Origin: Alloalcanivorax profundimaris
Lineage (GTDB): Bacteria; Pseudomonadota; Gammaproteobacteria; Pseudomonadales; Alcanivoracaceae
Direction: 5' to 3'
Length of the DNA: 64,000 nucleotides
NCBI RefSeq assembly: GCF_015265435.1
Contig: NZ_JABJWH010000013.1
Location: 24,574 to 88,573 of the forward strand
Shown here: positions 1 to 8,674 of the stretch, piece after piece
How positions within the stretch are numbered: position 1 is the stretch's first letter
Layout of the letters: every line of letters begins with the position of its first letter
Notes under the pieces: generated by a model
Told to the model about the DNA's origin: nothing
The model's database searches: none
What the model saw: only the letters and a program-made list of their open reading frames with translations
Translations under genes and position numbers: made by a program

Positions 1-180
1 CGCCACCGGCTTCAGGCCGTAACAGCTGAGGCCCGCGTCCCGGGCCCGTTCCAGCAACCGGCAACTGACCCAGGTCTTGCCCACTTCGGTGTCGGTGCCG
101 GTAATGAAGAATACGCCGCGCAGTACCGGCAGCGGCGGCGGAGTGGCGATGGAAGGCTCGGCCATGGGGTCCTCGAACAT
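1..180 (-). CDS. bioD: Dethiobiotin synthetase, 5' part only (cut by window edge)
   Basis: Only the first 60 codons are visible; the gene runs off the left edge. Dethiobiotin synthetase carboxylates 7,8-diaminopelargonate with CO2 and ATP, the penultimate step of biotin synthesis. The visible part reads [15 protein letters not shown] at about residues 23-37, which is the BioD P-loop (GTDTxVGKT) and is diagnostic. It is the last gene of bioB-F-H-C-D, 25 bp after bioC. The start is ambiguous because a 15-bp tandem duplication gives two in-frame ATGs, at 180 and 165, each preceded by the same CGAGGACCCC. I chose the longer form, which has about 20 extra residues before the P-loop. Identity is certain; the exact start is not. 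Confidence 0.9.
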   Translation of the reverse strand, partial: MFEDPMAEPSIATPPPLPVLRGVFFITGTDTEVGKTWVSCRLLERARDAGLSCYGLKPVA

Positions 181-205
181 GGGGTCCTCGAAACGGTCGG
201 GTTGA

Positions 206-982
206 TCAGGGAATCCGGGTGGCGTCCACGAACAGCACGTCCCAGCTGAGCGGCAGGCCGGCGGTTTCGCGGCGCGCCTCGTAGGCCGCCGCCATGGCGC
301 GCCAGGCGCTCTTGCCGGTGAGGCCGGTGGCGCCGCCCTGGACGTGATCCACGCCGGTGGCCTTGAAGGCGCGCACCAGGGTTTTCACGTCCGGGTAGTG
401 CTCGGTGATGCCCAGGCGCTGGTGCCGCTGAATCGCCAGGCCGGCGCCCTCCAGGGCCCGGCGCCAGTCCGATTCCGCCGGCAGCCGGTTGACCCGGGGG
501 CGGCCGTCGGCGGCGGCCCAGCTTTCCGACATTTCCCACAGGGAGCCGGCCAGCGGTACCGCCAGCAGCAGGCTACCGCCGGGCATCAGCACCCGGGCCA
601 GTTCCCGGCTTACCCGGGCGGGATCACACCATTGCAGGGCGAAGCTGGAAAACACCAGGGCCACGCCGGCGTCCGCCAGGGGCAGGTGTTCCGCGTCGGC
701 GCACAGGGGCCGGTAGTCCGGCCCGGTGCGACCCCGTTCCCGGGCCTCGGCGAGCATGGCCGGCGACAGGTCCACCGCCAACCAGCGGGCCTCCGGCCAG
801 CGCGCGCGCTGCTGGCGGGCCAGGGGCGCGGTGGCGCAGCCCAGGTCCACGGCGGTGGCGCCGGGCAGCTGCTCCGGGCCCATCGCCAGCAAGCTGCGCG
901 CGCAGGACAGCTGCAACCCGGCGTGGGCATCGTAGCTGGCGGCGGCGCGGCCGAAACGCCGGCCCACCGCGCCCTTGTTCAT
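206..982 (-). CDS. bioC: Malonyl-ACP O-methyltransferase
   Basis: BioC methylates the free carboxyl of malonyl-ACP so that fatty acid synthase can elongate it to pimeloyl-ACP methyl ester. The protein is 258 aa. It begins [21 protein letters not shown], the usual BioC N-terminus (xxxFxxAAxxYDxxA). A Rossmann SAM-binding domain follows: motif I near residues 44-52, an acidic VDLSPAML strand, and [11 protein letters not shown] typical of BioC. Motif I reads DLGCATAPL; the usual DxGxGxG pattern lacks its later glycines. An ATG at 982 fits the family start, although the frame stays open to 1069. It lies 4 bp after bioH and 25 bp before bioD, so it is co-transcribed. Identity is secure from sequence and operon position. 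Confidence 0.93.
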   Translation of the reverse strand: MNKGAVGRRFGRAAASYDAHAGLQLSCARSLLAMGPEQLPGATAVDLGCATAPLARQQRARWPEARWLAVDLSPAMLAEARERGRTGPDYRPLCADAEHLPLADAGVALVFSSFALQWCDPARVSRELARVLMPGGSLLLAVPLAGSLWEMSESWAAADGRPRVNRLPAESDWRRALEGAGLAIQRHQRLGITEHYPDVKTLVRAFKATGVDHVQGGATGLTGKSAWRAMAAAYEARRETAGLPLSWDVLFVDATRIP

Positions 983-986
983 GGAT

Positions 987-1805
987 TCAGGACGCAACGA
1001 AGCGGTGTTGGCGATGGAAGTCATGGATGGCCTGCATGAAAGTGTCGGGGGCGGACAGGAAAGGCACATGGGCGACCTGCTCGATCAGCGCCGTATCACC
1101 CTGGTCGTTGAGCAGCGGCTCCACCGCCGCCATGGCCGCCGCCGGCACGATGTTGTCGCGCTCGCCGAAGATCATCCGCGACGGCATGGTCAGTTTCGCC
1201 AGGTCGGCGCGCAGGTCGGTATCGCGCAGGATCGCCAGCCCTTCGCGCAGGGCGCGGTGGGCGGGCAAGCCACAGAAGTAGAGAATCTCCTTGAGCCGCG
1301 CCACGTCCCGGCGCATGGACTCGGCGCCCTTGCAGTTGAGCGCCAGGAAACGCACCAGGGTGCCCTCGTAATCCTCCCGGCACATTGCCTCGAAGGCTTC
1401 CAGAATCTCCGGCTTCATGGCCGCCGGCCAGTCGTCGCTGGCGGTGAAACGCGGCGTGGTGCCCACGGTGACCACGGATCGCACCCGCTCCGGCCGGGTC
1501 AGGCCGAGGCGCATTGCCACCAGGCCGCCCAGGGACCAGCCCAGCAGGTGGGCCCGCTCGGGCATCACGGCGGCCACCTGGTCGGCCAGGAAGTCCAGGG
1601 TGTAGGGGTCGTTGGGCAGCGGGCTCTGGCCCATGCCGGGCAGGTCCACCACGGTGACCCGGAAGCGCTCCAGCAGCGCCGGCACGATGTCGTCGAACAC
1701 GATGGCGTGCAGACCCCAGCCGTGCAGCAGCACGATGTCGCCGGCGTCCCGGTCGGCCACCCCGGTGGCGCGGTAGGTGTTGTGGAAGGGAATCAGTTTC
1801 GGCAC
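987..1805 (-). CDS. bioH: Pimeloyl-ACP methyl ester esterase
   Basis: BioH is the alpha/beta hydrolase that removes the methyl group from pimeloyl-ACP methyl ester and so releases pimeloyl-ACP for BioF. The 272-aa protein has an oxyanion-region HGWG at 29-32, the nucleophile elbow GWSLGG with Ser91, a likely acid Asp217 (FGERDNIVP) and catalytic His246 (VAHVPF). No signal peptide is visible, as expected for a cytoplasmic enzyme. The start overlaps the end of bioF by 13 bp, which implies translational coupling. A BioH inside the bio operon, next to bioC, is the arrangement found in Pseudomonas; in E. coli bioH is unlinked. Confidence 0.93.
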   Translation of the reverse strand: MPKLIPFHNTYRATGVADRDAGDIVLLHGWGLHAIVFDDIVPALLERFRVTVVDLPGMGQSPLPNDPYTLDFLADQVAAVMPERAHLLGWSLGGLVAMRLGLTRPERVRSVVTVGTTPRFTASDDWPAAMKPEILEAFEAMCREDYEGTLVRFLALNCKGAESMRRDVARLKEILYFCGLPAHRALREGLAILRDTDLRADLAKLTMPSRMIFGERDNIVPAAAMAAVEPLLNDQGDTALIEQVAHVPFLSAPDTFMQAIHDFHRQHRFVAS

Positions 1806-2950
1806 TTGGCGGTCTCCAGGGCGTCCAGCAACCGGTCCACGTCACGTTCTTCATGGGCCGCCGACAGGGTCACGCGCAGCCGTGCCTGGCCCTCGGGCAC
1901 CGTGGGCGGGCGGATGGCGGTGACCAGCAGGCCGCGCTCCGCCAGGGCCTGGCTCAGGGCCAGGGCATCGGCGTCCTCGCCCACGCGGATCGGCTGGATC
2001 GGCGTGCCCGACTCCATCAGAGCGTAGCCCAGCTCGGCGGCGCCGTGGCGGAAGCGGCGGATCAGCGCCGCCAGCCGGTCCCGGCGCCAGGTTTCGGCGA
2101 CGGCCTTGGCCAGGCTGACCCGGGTGGCGGCGGCCACGGCGGCGGGCATGGCGGTGGTGTAGATGTAGCTGCGGGAAAATTGTATCAGCGTTTCTATCAG
2201 TTCCTCGGAACCGGCCACGAAGGCGCCGGAAGTCCCCAGCCCCTTGCCCAGGGTGCCCATGTACACCGGCAGGCGCTCGTTCACGCCCTGGGCGAAAGCG
2301 GTGCCCCGCCCTTGCCCGTCGAGCACGCCCAGGCCGTGGGCGTCGTCCACCATCAACCAGGCGTCGGCCGCTTCGCAGGCATCCAGCAAGGGCGCCAGCG
2401 GCGCCTGATCGCCGTCCATGCTGAACACGCCGTCCACCGCCACCAGCTTGCGCCCGGCGTCGGAACGGGCCAGCTGCCCGGCCAGCGCGCCGGCGTCGTT
2501 GTGGGCGAAGCGCCGGAAGCGGGCGCCGCTGAGCAGGCCGGCGTCGAGCAGGGAGGCGTGGTTGAGGCGGTCCTCGAAGATGGCGTCGCCCCGGCCCACC
2601 AGGGCGGTGATCACGCCCAGGTTGGCCATGTAGCCGGTGGAGAACAACACCGCCCGGGGGCGGCCGGTGTGGGCCGCCAGGGCTTCCTCCAGGTCCTGGT
2701 GGGGGCGCTGGTGGCCACACACCAGATGGGAGGCGCCGCTGCCCACGCCCCACTGGTCGGCGGCGGCGCGAAAGGCGGCGACCACCTCGGCGTCGGCGGC
2801 CAGGCCCAGGTAATCGTTGGAACAGAAATTCAGGTAGTCGCGGCCGTCCACCCGGGCGACACGGCCGCAGGGCCCGTCCTGGACGCGGGGGTGGCGATAG
2901 CGGTGCCGGGCGCGCCGTTCATCCAGGCGCGCGCGCAGATCGAAGCCCAA
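1793..2950 (-). CDS. bioF: 8-amino-7-oxononanoate synthase
   Basis: BioF condenses pimeloyl-ACP with L-alanine, with loss of CO2, to give 8-amino-7-oxononanoate (KAPA). The protein is a 385-aa PLP enzyme of the alpha-oxoamine synthase family. Visible family motifs are [10 protein letters not shown] at 41-50, [11 protein letters not shown] at 201-211 and [13 protein letters not shown] with the Schiff-base Lys236. The start is TTG at 2950. No ATG or GTG is available nearby, and GGGAG lies about 7 nt upstream, so I accept this rare start codon. It follows bioB by 15 bp and overlaps bioH. Length and motifs match the family throughout. Confidence 0.95.
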   Translation of the reverse strand: MGFDLRARLDERRARHRYRHPRVQDGPCGRVARVDGRDYLNFCSNDYLGLAADAEVVAAFRAAADQWGVGSGASHLVCGHQRPHQDLEEALAAHTGRPRAVLFSTGYMANLGVITALVGRGDAIFEDRLNHASLLDAGLLSGARFRRFAHNDAGALAGQLARSDAGRKLVAVDGVFSMDGDQAPLAPLLDACEAADAWLMVDDAHGLGVLDGQGRGTAFAQGVNERLPVYMGTLGKGLGTSGAFVAGSEELIETLIQFSRSYIYTTAMPAAVAAATRVSLAKAVAETWRRDRLAALIRRFRHGAAELGYALMESGTPIQPIRVGEDADALALSQALAERGLLVTAIRPPTVPEGQARLRVTLSAAHEERDVDRLLDALETAKCRN

Positions 2951-2965
2951 GGGGTCGCTCCCGGA

Positions 2966-4132
2966 TCAGGCGTCCAGGGCCCGGTGGGCCGGGCGGCCGG
3001 TGTCCTTGTCGAGCACGTGCTTGGCGGCGCGCTGTTCCTGGCCGGTTTCCAGAGCGTTGTGGAACAGCCCCCGGCTTTCCGCGTCCCGTTCCGCCACCTG
3101 CTGGCGCAGCGCTTCCTCGTGGGCCTCGTCGGAGGCCTCGTGGCGCGGGTCCAGCGGGTGGATGCCGAGGCGGTCGAACAGCAGCCGGTCGTGGGTGGCT
3201 TCCGGGTTGTCCGTGGTCAGCAGCCGTTCACCGTAGAAGATGGAGTTGGCGCCGGCCAGGAAGCACAGGGCCTGGGCCTCGTCGTGCATCTCCTGGCGCC
3301 CGGCGGACAGGCGCACATAGGATTCCGGCATCAGGATGCGCGCCACGGCGATGGTGCGCACGAATTCGAACGGGTCCAGATCGGCCACGTCGGCCAGGGG
3401 CGTGCCCTCGATCTTGACCAGCATGTTGATGGGCACGGATTCCGGGTGGTGCGGCAGGTTGGCCAGCTGCTGCAGCAGGCCCACGCGGTCGTCCCGGTTC
3501 TCGCCCATGCCGACGATGCCGCCGCAGCACACCTTCATGCCGGCGTCGCGCACATTGGCCAGGGTGGAGAGGCGGTCGTTGTAGGTGCGGGTGGTGATCA
3601 CCTGGCCGTAGTACTCCGGCGAGGTGTCCAGGTTGTGGTTGTAGTAGTCCAGGCCGGCCTCGGCCAGATCCTTCGCCTGGCGGTCATCGAGCATGCCCAG
3701 GGTCATGCAGGTTTCCATGCCCAGGGCCTTCACCTGGCGCACCATGTCCAGCACATAGGGCATGTCCTTAGCGCGCGGGCTGCGCCAGGCGGCGCCCATG
3801 CAGAACCGCGAGGCGCCCTTGTCGCGGGCGGCGCGGGCTTCCTCCACCACCCGGGACACTTCCAGCAGCTTTTCCTTTTCCAGCTCGGTGTTGTGGTGAC
3901 CGGACTGGGAACAGTACTTGCAGTCCTCCGGGCAGGCGCCGGTCTTGATCGACAGCAGGGTGCTCACCTGCACCGCGTTGGGATCGAAATGCTCGCGGTG
4001 CACCTGGGCGGCTCGGAACAACAGATCGTTGAACGGCAGGGCGAACAGGGCTTCGATCTCACCCCGATGCCAGTCATGGCGTACAGCATTCAGAGCGGAA
4101 GTCGTCTTGGGCGTGGCGGCGGCTACAGTCAT
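2966..4132 (-). CDS. bioB: Biotin synthase (radical SAM)
   Basis: BioB inserts sulfur into dethiobiotin to form biotin, using a radical-SAM 4Fe-4S cluster and a sacrificial 2Fe-2S cluster. The 388-aa protein carries the radical SAM CxxxCxxC motif at Cys67, Cys71 and Cys74 ([15 protein letters not shown]), then the family segments [13 protein letters not shown] and GGIVGMGE. I chose the ATG at 4132: GGAGAGA sits about 8 nt upstream, whereas the in-frame GTG at 4138 would touch the ribosome site. The C-terminal 40 residues are charged and slightly longer than in E. coli. It is the first gene of the operon, directly behind the BirA-type operator. Confidence 0.96.
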   Translation of the reverse strand: MTVAAATPKTTSALNAVRHDWHRGEIEALFALPFNDLLFRAAQVHREHFDPNAVQVSTLLSIKTGACPEDCKYCSQSGHHNTELEKEKLLEVSRVVEEARAARDKGASRFCMGAAWRSPRAKDMPYVLDMVRQVKALGMETCMTLGMLDDRQAKDLAEAGLDYYNHNLDTSPEYYGQVITTRTYNDRLSTLANVRDAGMKVCCGGIVGMGENRDDRVGLLQQLANLPHHPESVPINMLVKIEGTPLADVADLDPFEFVRTIAVARILMPESYVRLSAGRQEMHDEAQALCFLAGANSIFYGERLLTTDNPEATHDRLLFDRLGIHPLDPRHEASDEAHEEALRQQVAERDAESRGLFHNALETGQEQRAAKHVLDKDTGRPAHRALDA

Positions 4133-4159
4133 GATCACTCTCTCCGAAGGAATAGCGAC

Positions 4160-4187
4160 AGCCTAGCAGTCCGCCGGGGGCTGTCAA
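4160..4187 (-). promoter_or_regulatory. Promoter of bioBFHCD
   Basis: On the minus strand a perfect -35 TTGACA (4182-4187) is followed, after a 16-bp spacer, by TAGGCT (4160-4165). This places transcription start about 20 nt upstream of the bioB ribosome site. The -35 lies inside the left half of the predicted BirA operator. The match was seen by eye only. Confidence 0.6.
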
Positions 4188-4212
4188 CTTGAAGAAACCA
4201 GGAAGGTTTACA
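4182..4212. promoter_or_regulatory. Predicted BirA (biotin) operator
   Basis: Half-sites TGTCAACT (4182-4189) and GGTTTACA (4205-4212) are separated by exactly 15 nt. The established BirA operator of proteobacteria is TTGTAAACC-N15-GGTTTACAA; the right half is perfect and the left half matches 6 of 8. The site covers the bio -35 and lies between the divergent starts of bioB and comF. Holo-BirA, made when biotin is plentiful, should therefore block the operon. It also overlaps the region needed to express comF. Confidence 0.65.
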
Positions 4213-4217
4213 TCTGG

Positions 4218-4910
4218 ATGTTTTTTGATCTTTCGAATCAGTGCGTACTGTGCGGGCGCCGGGCCGACTCCGGCCTGTGCCCCCATTGCCACCGGGAACT
4301 GGAGCGCCACTGCGCCCTGTCCGGCCCGCTGTGCCGCTGCGCCTTGCCCGGCCCCGGCCTGGACCCCGGGGCCCTGTGCGGGCGCTGCCTGGATCGGCCA
4401 CCGGGCTTCGCCGCCAGCTATTGCGCCTGGGCCTACCGCTTTCCCCTGGACCGGCTGCTCAACGCCTACAAGCACCGGGGCCGGCTCACCGTGGAGCGGG
4501 CCCTGGAAACCCTGACCCGGGCCCAGCCGCTGCCCTGGCCGGAGGCGGATCTGATCTGCCCGCTGCCGGCCCATTGGCGGCGGCGCTGGTGGCGTGGCTT
4601 CGATCAGGCGGAACGGCTGGCGGCGAGCCTGGGGCGGCGCTGGCGGCGGCCGGTGGTGCCGGTGCTGACCCGGCCCCGGGCCACCCGCCATCAACAGGGC
4701 CAGAGCCGGGCCACCCGGGTGCGCAGCCTGCGCCATGCGTTCCGCGCCGACCCCCGCGCCCGGGGGCGGCGCATCCTGCTGGTGGACGACGTCATGACCA
4801 CCGGCGCCAGCGCCCGGGCGGCGGCGCGGGCGCTGGGCGAAGCCGGCGCCGCGGAAGTGCGGGTATGGGTGCTGGCGCGCACCCTGCGCAGCGGCGCCGG
4901 CGGGAGCTAG
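4218..4910 (+). CDS. comF: ComF family phosphoribosyltransferase-like protein
   Basis: ComF-family proteins are needed for DNA uptake by natural transformation in several bacteria. They combine an N-terminal zinc ribbon with a type I phosphoribosyltransferase domain. Here the first 60 residues hold several Cys pairs (CVLC, CPHC, CRC, CGRC), and the PRPP-binding loop ILLVDDVMTTGAS sits at about residues 186-198. RGFDQAERLA is also typical. The length of 230 aa fits. AGGAAGG lies 11 nt before the ATG. It diverges from bioB, a common neighbour of comF in gammaproteobacteria. The type IV pilus operon at 21631-26670 would supply part of any uptake machinery. Confidence 0.88.
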   Translation: MFFDLSNQCVLCGRRADSGLCPHCHRELERHCALSGPLCRCALPGPGLDPGALCGRCLDRPPGFAASYCAWAYRFPLDRLLNAYKHRGRLTVERALETLTRAQPLPWPEADLICPLPAHWRRRWWRGFDQAERLAASLGRRWRRPVVPVLTRPRATRHQQGQSRATRVRSLRHAFRADPRARGRRILLVDDVMTTGASARAAARALGEAGAAEVRVWVLARTLRSGAGGS

Positions 4911-4913
4911 CGC

Positions 4914-5603
4914 TCAGCCCGCTCCCTGGCCGCGCACCACGTCGATGCGCGGCACCGGGTCGAAGGTGACGCCCATCACCAGGGCGTCCTCGCCGCCGTC
5001 GGAGGCGGCCATGTCGATGTCCTGGGGCCGCAGCCGGGGGTGGCGGCCGTCCAGGAATTTCTTGGCGGCGAAGGCGTTGCGGGTGCGCTCCCGGGCCTGG
5101 TCCAGGCTGATGCCCTCGCCGCCCAGCAGGCCGCGCAGGTATTCCGCGCAGGCCACGTCCTCGTCGCCGGTGGGGTGGGACGCCACCAGCACCACGGTTT
5201 CCGGGTTGCGTTCGCGAATGTAGCGGGCGGTGGCGCGGGCGTTGACCAGGGCCCCCACCAGCACCTGCTGGCTGTCCCGGGCGCGCAGGGTGGCGGTGAC
5301 GCCGTTGGTGGTGCGCATGATCAGATAGCGGTCGCGCACATCGGTATGGCGGATCTCCCAGGGCGAGTTGCCGTGGTCGAAGCCGTCGATGGGCAGCGCC
5401 TGGATCTCGCCCACCAGCAGCCCGTCCCGGTAGGTCTCGCGCAGCTGGAAGGCGTCCTCGGCGGTGGCCACCGGGTAGATGTGGCTGGCGCCGCCGAGGA
5501 AGGCCTCGTGGCTGGTGGTGAAGGCGCGGATCACGTCGATCACCACGGTGATGCCGTGAATGTTGTGGGGCGGGTTGTGACCCTGGGCGATCTTGATTTC
5601 CAT
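4914..5603 (-). CDS. ComB-like 2-phosphosulfolactate phosphatase family protein
   Basis: The protein belongs by sequence to the ComB family (2-phosphosulfolactate phosphatase), named for the coenzyme M pathway of methanogens but widespread in bacteria with unknown roles. The 229-aa protein starts MEIKIAQGHNPPHNIHGITVVIDVIRAFTT; the VVIDVIRAFTT stretch and the later MRTTNGVTATL (TTNGT-like) segment are the family hallmarks. No coenzyme M genes are visible here, so the substrate is unknown. It is convergent with comF with only a 3-bp gap, and is transcribed alone. Confidence 0.72.
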   Translation of the reverse strand: MEIKIAQGHNPPHNIHGITVVIDVIRAFTTSHEAFLGGASHIYPVATAEDAFQLRETYRDGLLVGEIQALPIDGFDHGNSPWEIRHTDVRDRYLIMRTTNGVTATLRARDSQQVLVGALVNARATARYIRERNPETVVLVASHPTGDEDVACAEYLRGLLGGEGISLDQARERTRNAFAAKKFLDGRHPRLRPQDIDMAASDGGEDALVMGVTFDPVPRIDVVRGQGAG

Positions 5604-5774
5604 GCGCTCGGCCGGTTGCGGTGCGAAACGCGCATTATGACGGATCGGCCACCCGGCTTAACAGTGCGCCGGGGCCTGACCGTTTCCCTCACCGGGGTCG
5701 CCACCGATGATCAATGACGGCCCCGGCGGCGCCTGCTAGCGTCCTTGCATCGCAAATCGAACACGGAAACCGTC

Positions 5775-7004
5775 ATGATCGAGTGGAACGAACAACAACG
5801 AATGATCCAGAAAATGGTGCGCGACTTCGTGGCCAAGGAAGTGGTGCCCAACCTGGACGACATCGAATACAACGGCGTGCCGCCCTACGACATCCTGCGC
5901 AAGATGATCAAGACGTTCGGCATGGACGTGATGGCGACGCAGAATTTCGAGAAGCGCATCGCCCGGGAAAAAGCCGGCGACCAGGCCCCGAGGGAGGACG
6001 ACGGGGAAGGCGGCGGCTCCGGCGAGCAGGCCGCCATGACCATGATTCCGATCATCGAGCTGAGCCGCCATGCCCAGGGCCTGGTCACCGCCATGGGCGT
6101 GTCCATGGGGCTGGCCGGCGGCGCCATCATGAGCAAGGGCACCCTGGCGCAGAAGGAGCGCTGGGCCCTGCCGCTGCTGACCCTGGAGAAGGTGGGCGCC
6201 TGGGCGATCTCCGAGCCCAACTCCGGCTCCGACGCCTTCGGCCAGATGAAGACCCTGGCGCGCCGGGACGGTAACGACGGCTACGTGATCAACGGCAGCA
6301 AGACCTGGATCACCAACGGGCCGTTCGCCGACACCATCATCCTGATCTGCAAGCTGGACGAGGAAGGCGTCGAGCCCCGGGACCGCAAGATCGTGTCCTT
6401 TATTCTCGACAGCGGCATGGAGGGCCTGGAGCAGTCCAAGCCGTTCAAGAAGATGGGCATCGGCAGCTCCCCCACCGGCGAACTGTTCTTCAGCGATCTC
6501 AAGGTGGGCGCGGACCGGCTGCTGGGCGGCAGCGAGACCGCCTACGGGCGCTCCGGCGCCAAGGCCACCTTCATGCAGGAGCGCGCCGGCGTGGCGGCCA
6601 TGGCCCTGGGCATGGTGGAGCGCGCCCTGGAGCTGAGCACCGCCTACGCCCGGGACCGGGAGCAGTTCGGCCGGCCGATCGGCGATAACCAGCTGATCCA
6701 GCTGAAGCTGGCGAAGATGGAGGTGGCCCGCGCCAACCTGCAGAACATGGTGTTCCGCTATATCGAGATGACCGCCGCCGGCAAGCGGATGACCCTGGCC
6801 GAGGCCTCGGCGATGAAACTGTACGCCGCCCAGGCGGCCATGGAGGTGTCCACCGAGGCGGTGCAGATCCACGGCGGCTACGGCTACATGCGCGAATCCC
6901 GGGTCGAGCAGCTGATGCGCGACGCCAAGATCCTGCAGATCTACGCCGGCACCGACGAAATGCAGGTGATCGCCATCGCCCGGGATCTGATCGGCCGCGA
7001 CTGA
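5775..7004 (+). CDS. Acyl-CoA dehydrogenase family flavoprotein
   Basis: This FAD enzyme should oxidise an acyl-CoA to the enoyl-CoA, passing electrons to electron-transfer flavoprotein. The 409-aa protein shows ISEPNSGSD, the ERAGVAAMALGMVERAL helix, REQFGRPIGDNQLIQLKLA and IHGGYGYMRESRVEQLMRD, all characteristic of the family. At the usual catalytic position (YEGT) it reads IYAGT. The base is therefore probably Glu269 in FMQERAG, the position used by isovaleryl-CoA and long-chain dehydrogenases. A charged insertion at about residues 68-88 is unusual. I chose ATG 5775 (GGAAA upstream) over the ATG at 5745. Substrate is not predictable. Confidence 0.88.
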   Translation: MIEWNEQQRMIQKMVRDFVAKEVVPNLDDIEYNGVPPYDILRKMIKTFGMDVMATQNFEKRIAREKAGDQAPREDDGEGGGSGEQAAMTMIPIIELSRHAQGLVTAMGVSMGLAGGAIMSKGTLAQKERWALPLLTLEKVGAWAISEPNSGSDAFGQMKTLARRDGNDGYVINGSKTWITNGPFADTIILICKLDEEGVEPRDRKIVSFILDSGMEGLEQSKPFKKMGIGSSPTGELFFSDLKVGADRLLGGSETAYGRSGAKATFMQERAGVAAMALGMVERALELSTAYARDREQFGRPIGDNQLIQLKLAKMEVARANLQNMVFRYIEMTAAGKRMTLAEASAMKLYAAQAAMEVSTEAVQIHGGYGYMRESRVEQLMRDAKILQIYAGTDEMQVIAIARDLIGRD

Positions 7005-7094
7005 CCGCCGCCGTGATGGAGAAGGGGGTTGCCTCGCCGCCGGGCGGCCCCCAACCTTACCGGGACGGAGACGAAAACGACCAAGGAGGCTGCC

Positions 7095-7436
7095 ATGTCC
7101 CTGCAACAACAACACTGCGAGGCCTGCCGCGCGGACGCGCCGCGCATCACCGAGGACGAGGCCCGCGAGCTGCGCCCGCAAATCCCCGACTGGAAGCAGG
7201 TCGAGGAGGACGGCGAGGAAAAGCTGCAGCGCCAGTTCAAATTCGCCAACTTCGCCGAGGCCCTGGCGTTCACCAACCAGGTGGGTGATCTGGCCGAGGA
7301 CGAAGGCCACCACCCGGCCCTGCTCACCGAATACGGCAAGGTCACCGTGACCTGGTGGACCCACAAGATCGGCGGCCTGCATCGCAATGATTTCATCTGC
7401 GCGGCCAAGACCGACGCCCTGTTCGAGGGCCGTTGA
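7095..7436 (+). CDS. phhB: Pterin-4a-carbinolamine dehydratase
   Basis: PhhB dehydrates 4a-hydroxytetrahydrobiopterin, regenerating the cofactor of aromatic amino acid hydroxylases. The 113-aa protein has the family core [37 protein letters not shown] with the catalytic EGHHP and a later [15 protein letters not shown] segment. The start is clear: AAGGAGG precedes ATG 7095 by 7 nt. No phenylalanine hydroxylase gene (phhA) is nearby, so the physiological partner must be elsewhere. The next gene starts 3 bp after its stop codon, suggesting co-expression. Confidence 0.93.
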   Translation: MSLQQQHCEACRADAPRITEDEARELRPQIPDWKQVEEDGEEKLQRQFKFANFAEALAFTNQVGDLAEDEGHHPALLTEYGKVTVTWWTHKIGGLHRNDFICAAKTDALFEGR

Positions 7437-7439
7437 TCC

Positions 7440-8111
7440 ATGGACGCTCCCGCCCCCTGGCTGCTCACCGGCCGCGCCTTCGTGGCGGCTCTGTCCCTGC
7501 CCGCCGACCTGCGTCATGAGCAGGGCGGCGCGGCGGCGGCCCTGGGCGAACCGGCCCGGAGCCCGGCGCTGGTGATGCTGGTGGATTACCGGCGCTCGGA
7601 GGTGGGCCCCTACCAGGAGCTGCTGTTCATGCCCGGCCCGTTGCGCTTCCCGGACGGGCGCCGGCGCTGGAGCATCGGCCGCATCTATGTGTCCAGCCAG
7701 GCCAGCGCCGACAACGGCAACCGCAACTGGGGCCTGGACAAGAAGGTGGCGGAATTCGACTGGCGGCGCCAAGGCCGCCAGGAAACCGTCACCGTGCATC
7801 ACCAGGGCCGGGAAATCGCCCATCTGGCGCTGTCCAGGCTGGGGCCCGCCCTGCCCTTCCCGGGCGCCGTGCTGCCGGCGCGCTGGCGCACCCTGGGCCA
7901 GATCCGCGATGGCCACCGGTTTCTGTACACCCCCTCGGTGAGCGGTCGCTTGGGCCTGGCACGGCTCACCGAGGCGCGCGGCGACGGCGAGCACTTCCCG
8001 GCCCTGCAGCACGGCAAGCCCCTGGCCGCCGCCAGCCTGCCGCGCTTCCGCATGCATTTTCCGGTGGCGCGCATCGATCCCCTGGCCACGCCCACCGACC
8101 CCGCCACCTGA
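7440..8111 (+). CDS. Acetoacetate decarboxylase-like protein
   Basis: I assign this 223-aa protein to the acetoacetate decarboxylase-like superfamily from the stretch VMLVDYRRSEVGPYQELLFMPG and from YVSSQASADNGNRNWGLDKKVAEFDW, which resemble the conserved core of that fold. Whether it decarboxylates anything is open; many relatives are not true decarboxylases, and I cannot align the catalytic lysine with certainty (KK within LDKKVAEF is the obvious candidate). No signal peptide or membrane segment is visible. It starts 3 bp after phhB, so the two are probably one transcript. Confidence 0.6.
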   Translation: MDAPAPWLLTGRAFVAALSLPADLRHEQGGAAAALGEPARSPALVMLVDYRRSEVGPYQELLFMPGPLRFPDGRRRWSIGRIYVSSQASADNGNRNWGLDKKVAEFDWRRQGRQETVTVHHQGREIAHLALSRLGPALPFPGAVLPARWRTLGQIRDGHRFLYTPSVSGRLGLARLTEARGDGEHFPALQHGKPLAAASLPRFRMHFPVARIDPLATPTDPAT

Positions 8112-8200
8112 CCGGAACCATCAGCGCGCTGTCGTTTCCCGCCAGCGCATCCCCGGCCCGCGGCGCCTAGCATGGGGCCAGACAGAAGCGGAGAGACCCC

Positions 8201-8659
8201 ATGGCATTGACCGAAACACAGAAAGAACAAATCAAGGCGGCCTCGGACAAGACCTTCCCGTTCGTGGAGCGCTGCGGCGCCCGCACCCTGGACGTGGAGC
8301 GCGGCTACTGCCGCATGATGATGCCCCTGGAACCGAACCTGAACCACGTCGGCATCATGTACGCCGGCGCCCTCTACACCCTGGCGGAATTGCCCGGCGG
8401 CGTGATCTACATGTCTTCCTTCGACGTCAGCCGGTTCTACCCCATCGTCAAGGACATGCGCATTCGTTTCCGGCGCCCGGCCACCACCGACATCACCGTG
8501 GAGGTCCATCTGGACGAGGCGGAGATCGAGCGCATCCAGGCGGAAGCCGAGGCCAACGGCAAATGCGATTTCGAGTGGGACACCGAGCTCAAGGACGCCC
8601 ACGGCGAGGTGGTGGCTCTGACCCATAACATCTACCAACTGCGCCGTATCGGTCAGTAG
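8201..8659 (+). CDS. Hotdog-fold thioesterase-like protein (DUF4442/PaaI type)
   Basis: The 152-aa protein resembles hotdog-fold acyl-CoA thioesterases of the PaaI/DUF4442 type: LNHVGIMYAGALYTLAELPGGVIYMSS is the central helix region, followed by a strand-rich half ending EVVALTHNIYQLRRI. Some family members are catalytic thioesterases and others are not. A ribosome site GGAGAG precedes ATG 8201 by 6-7 nt. An 89-bp gap after the previous gene leaves room for its own promoter. A link to the acyl-CoA dehydrogenase upstream is plausible but only by position. Confidence 0.65.
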   Translation: MALTETQKEQIKAASDKTFPFVERCGARTLDVERGYCRMMMPLEPNLNHVGIMYAGALYTLAELPGGVIYMSSFDVSRFYPIVKDMRIRFRRPATTDITVEVHLDEAEIERIQAEAEANGKCDFEWDTELKDAHGEVVALTHNIYQLRRIGQ

Positions 8660-8674
8660 GTCACGCGGATACAA

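Noticed and set aside
12..539. A 175-codon minus-strand frame at the left edge
   Set aside because: It is out of frame with bioD and bioC, both of which are recognisable by motif.
1853..4192. A 779-codon plus-strand frame opposite bioF and bioB
   Set aside because: Shadow of the bio genes, with biased composition and no ribosome site.
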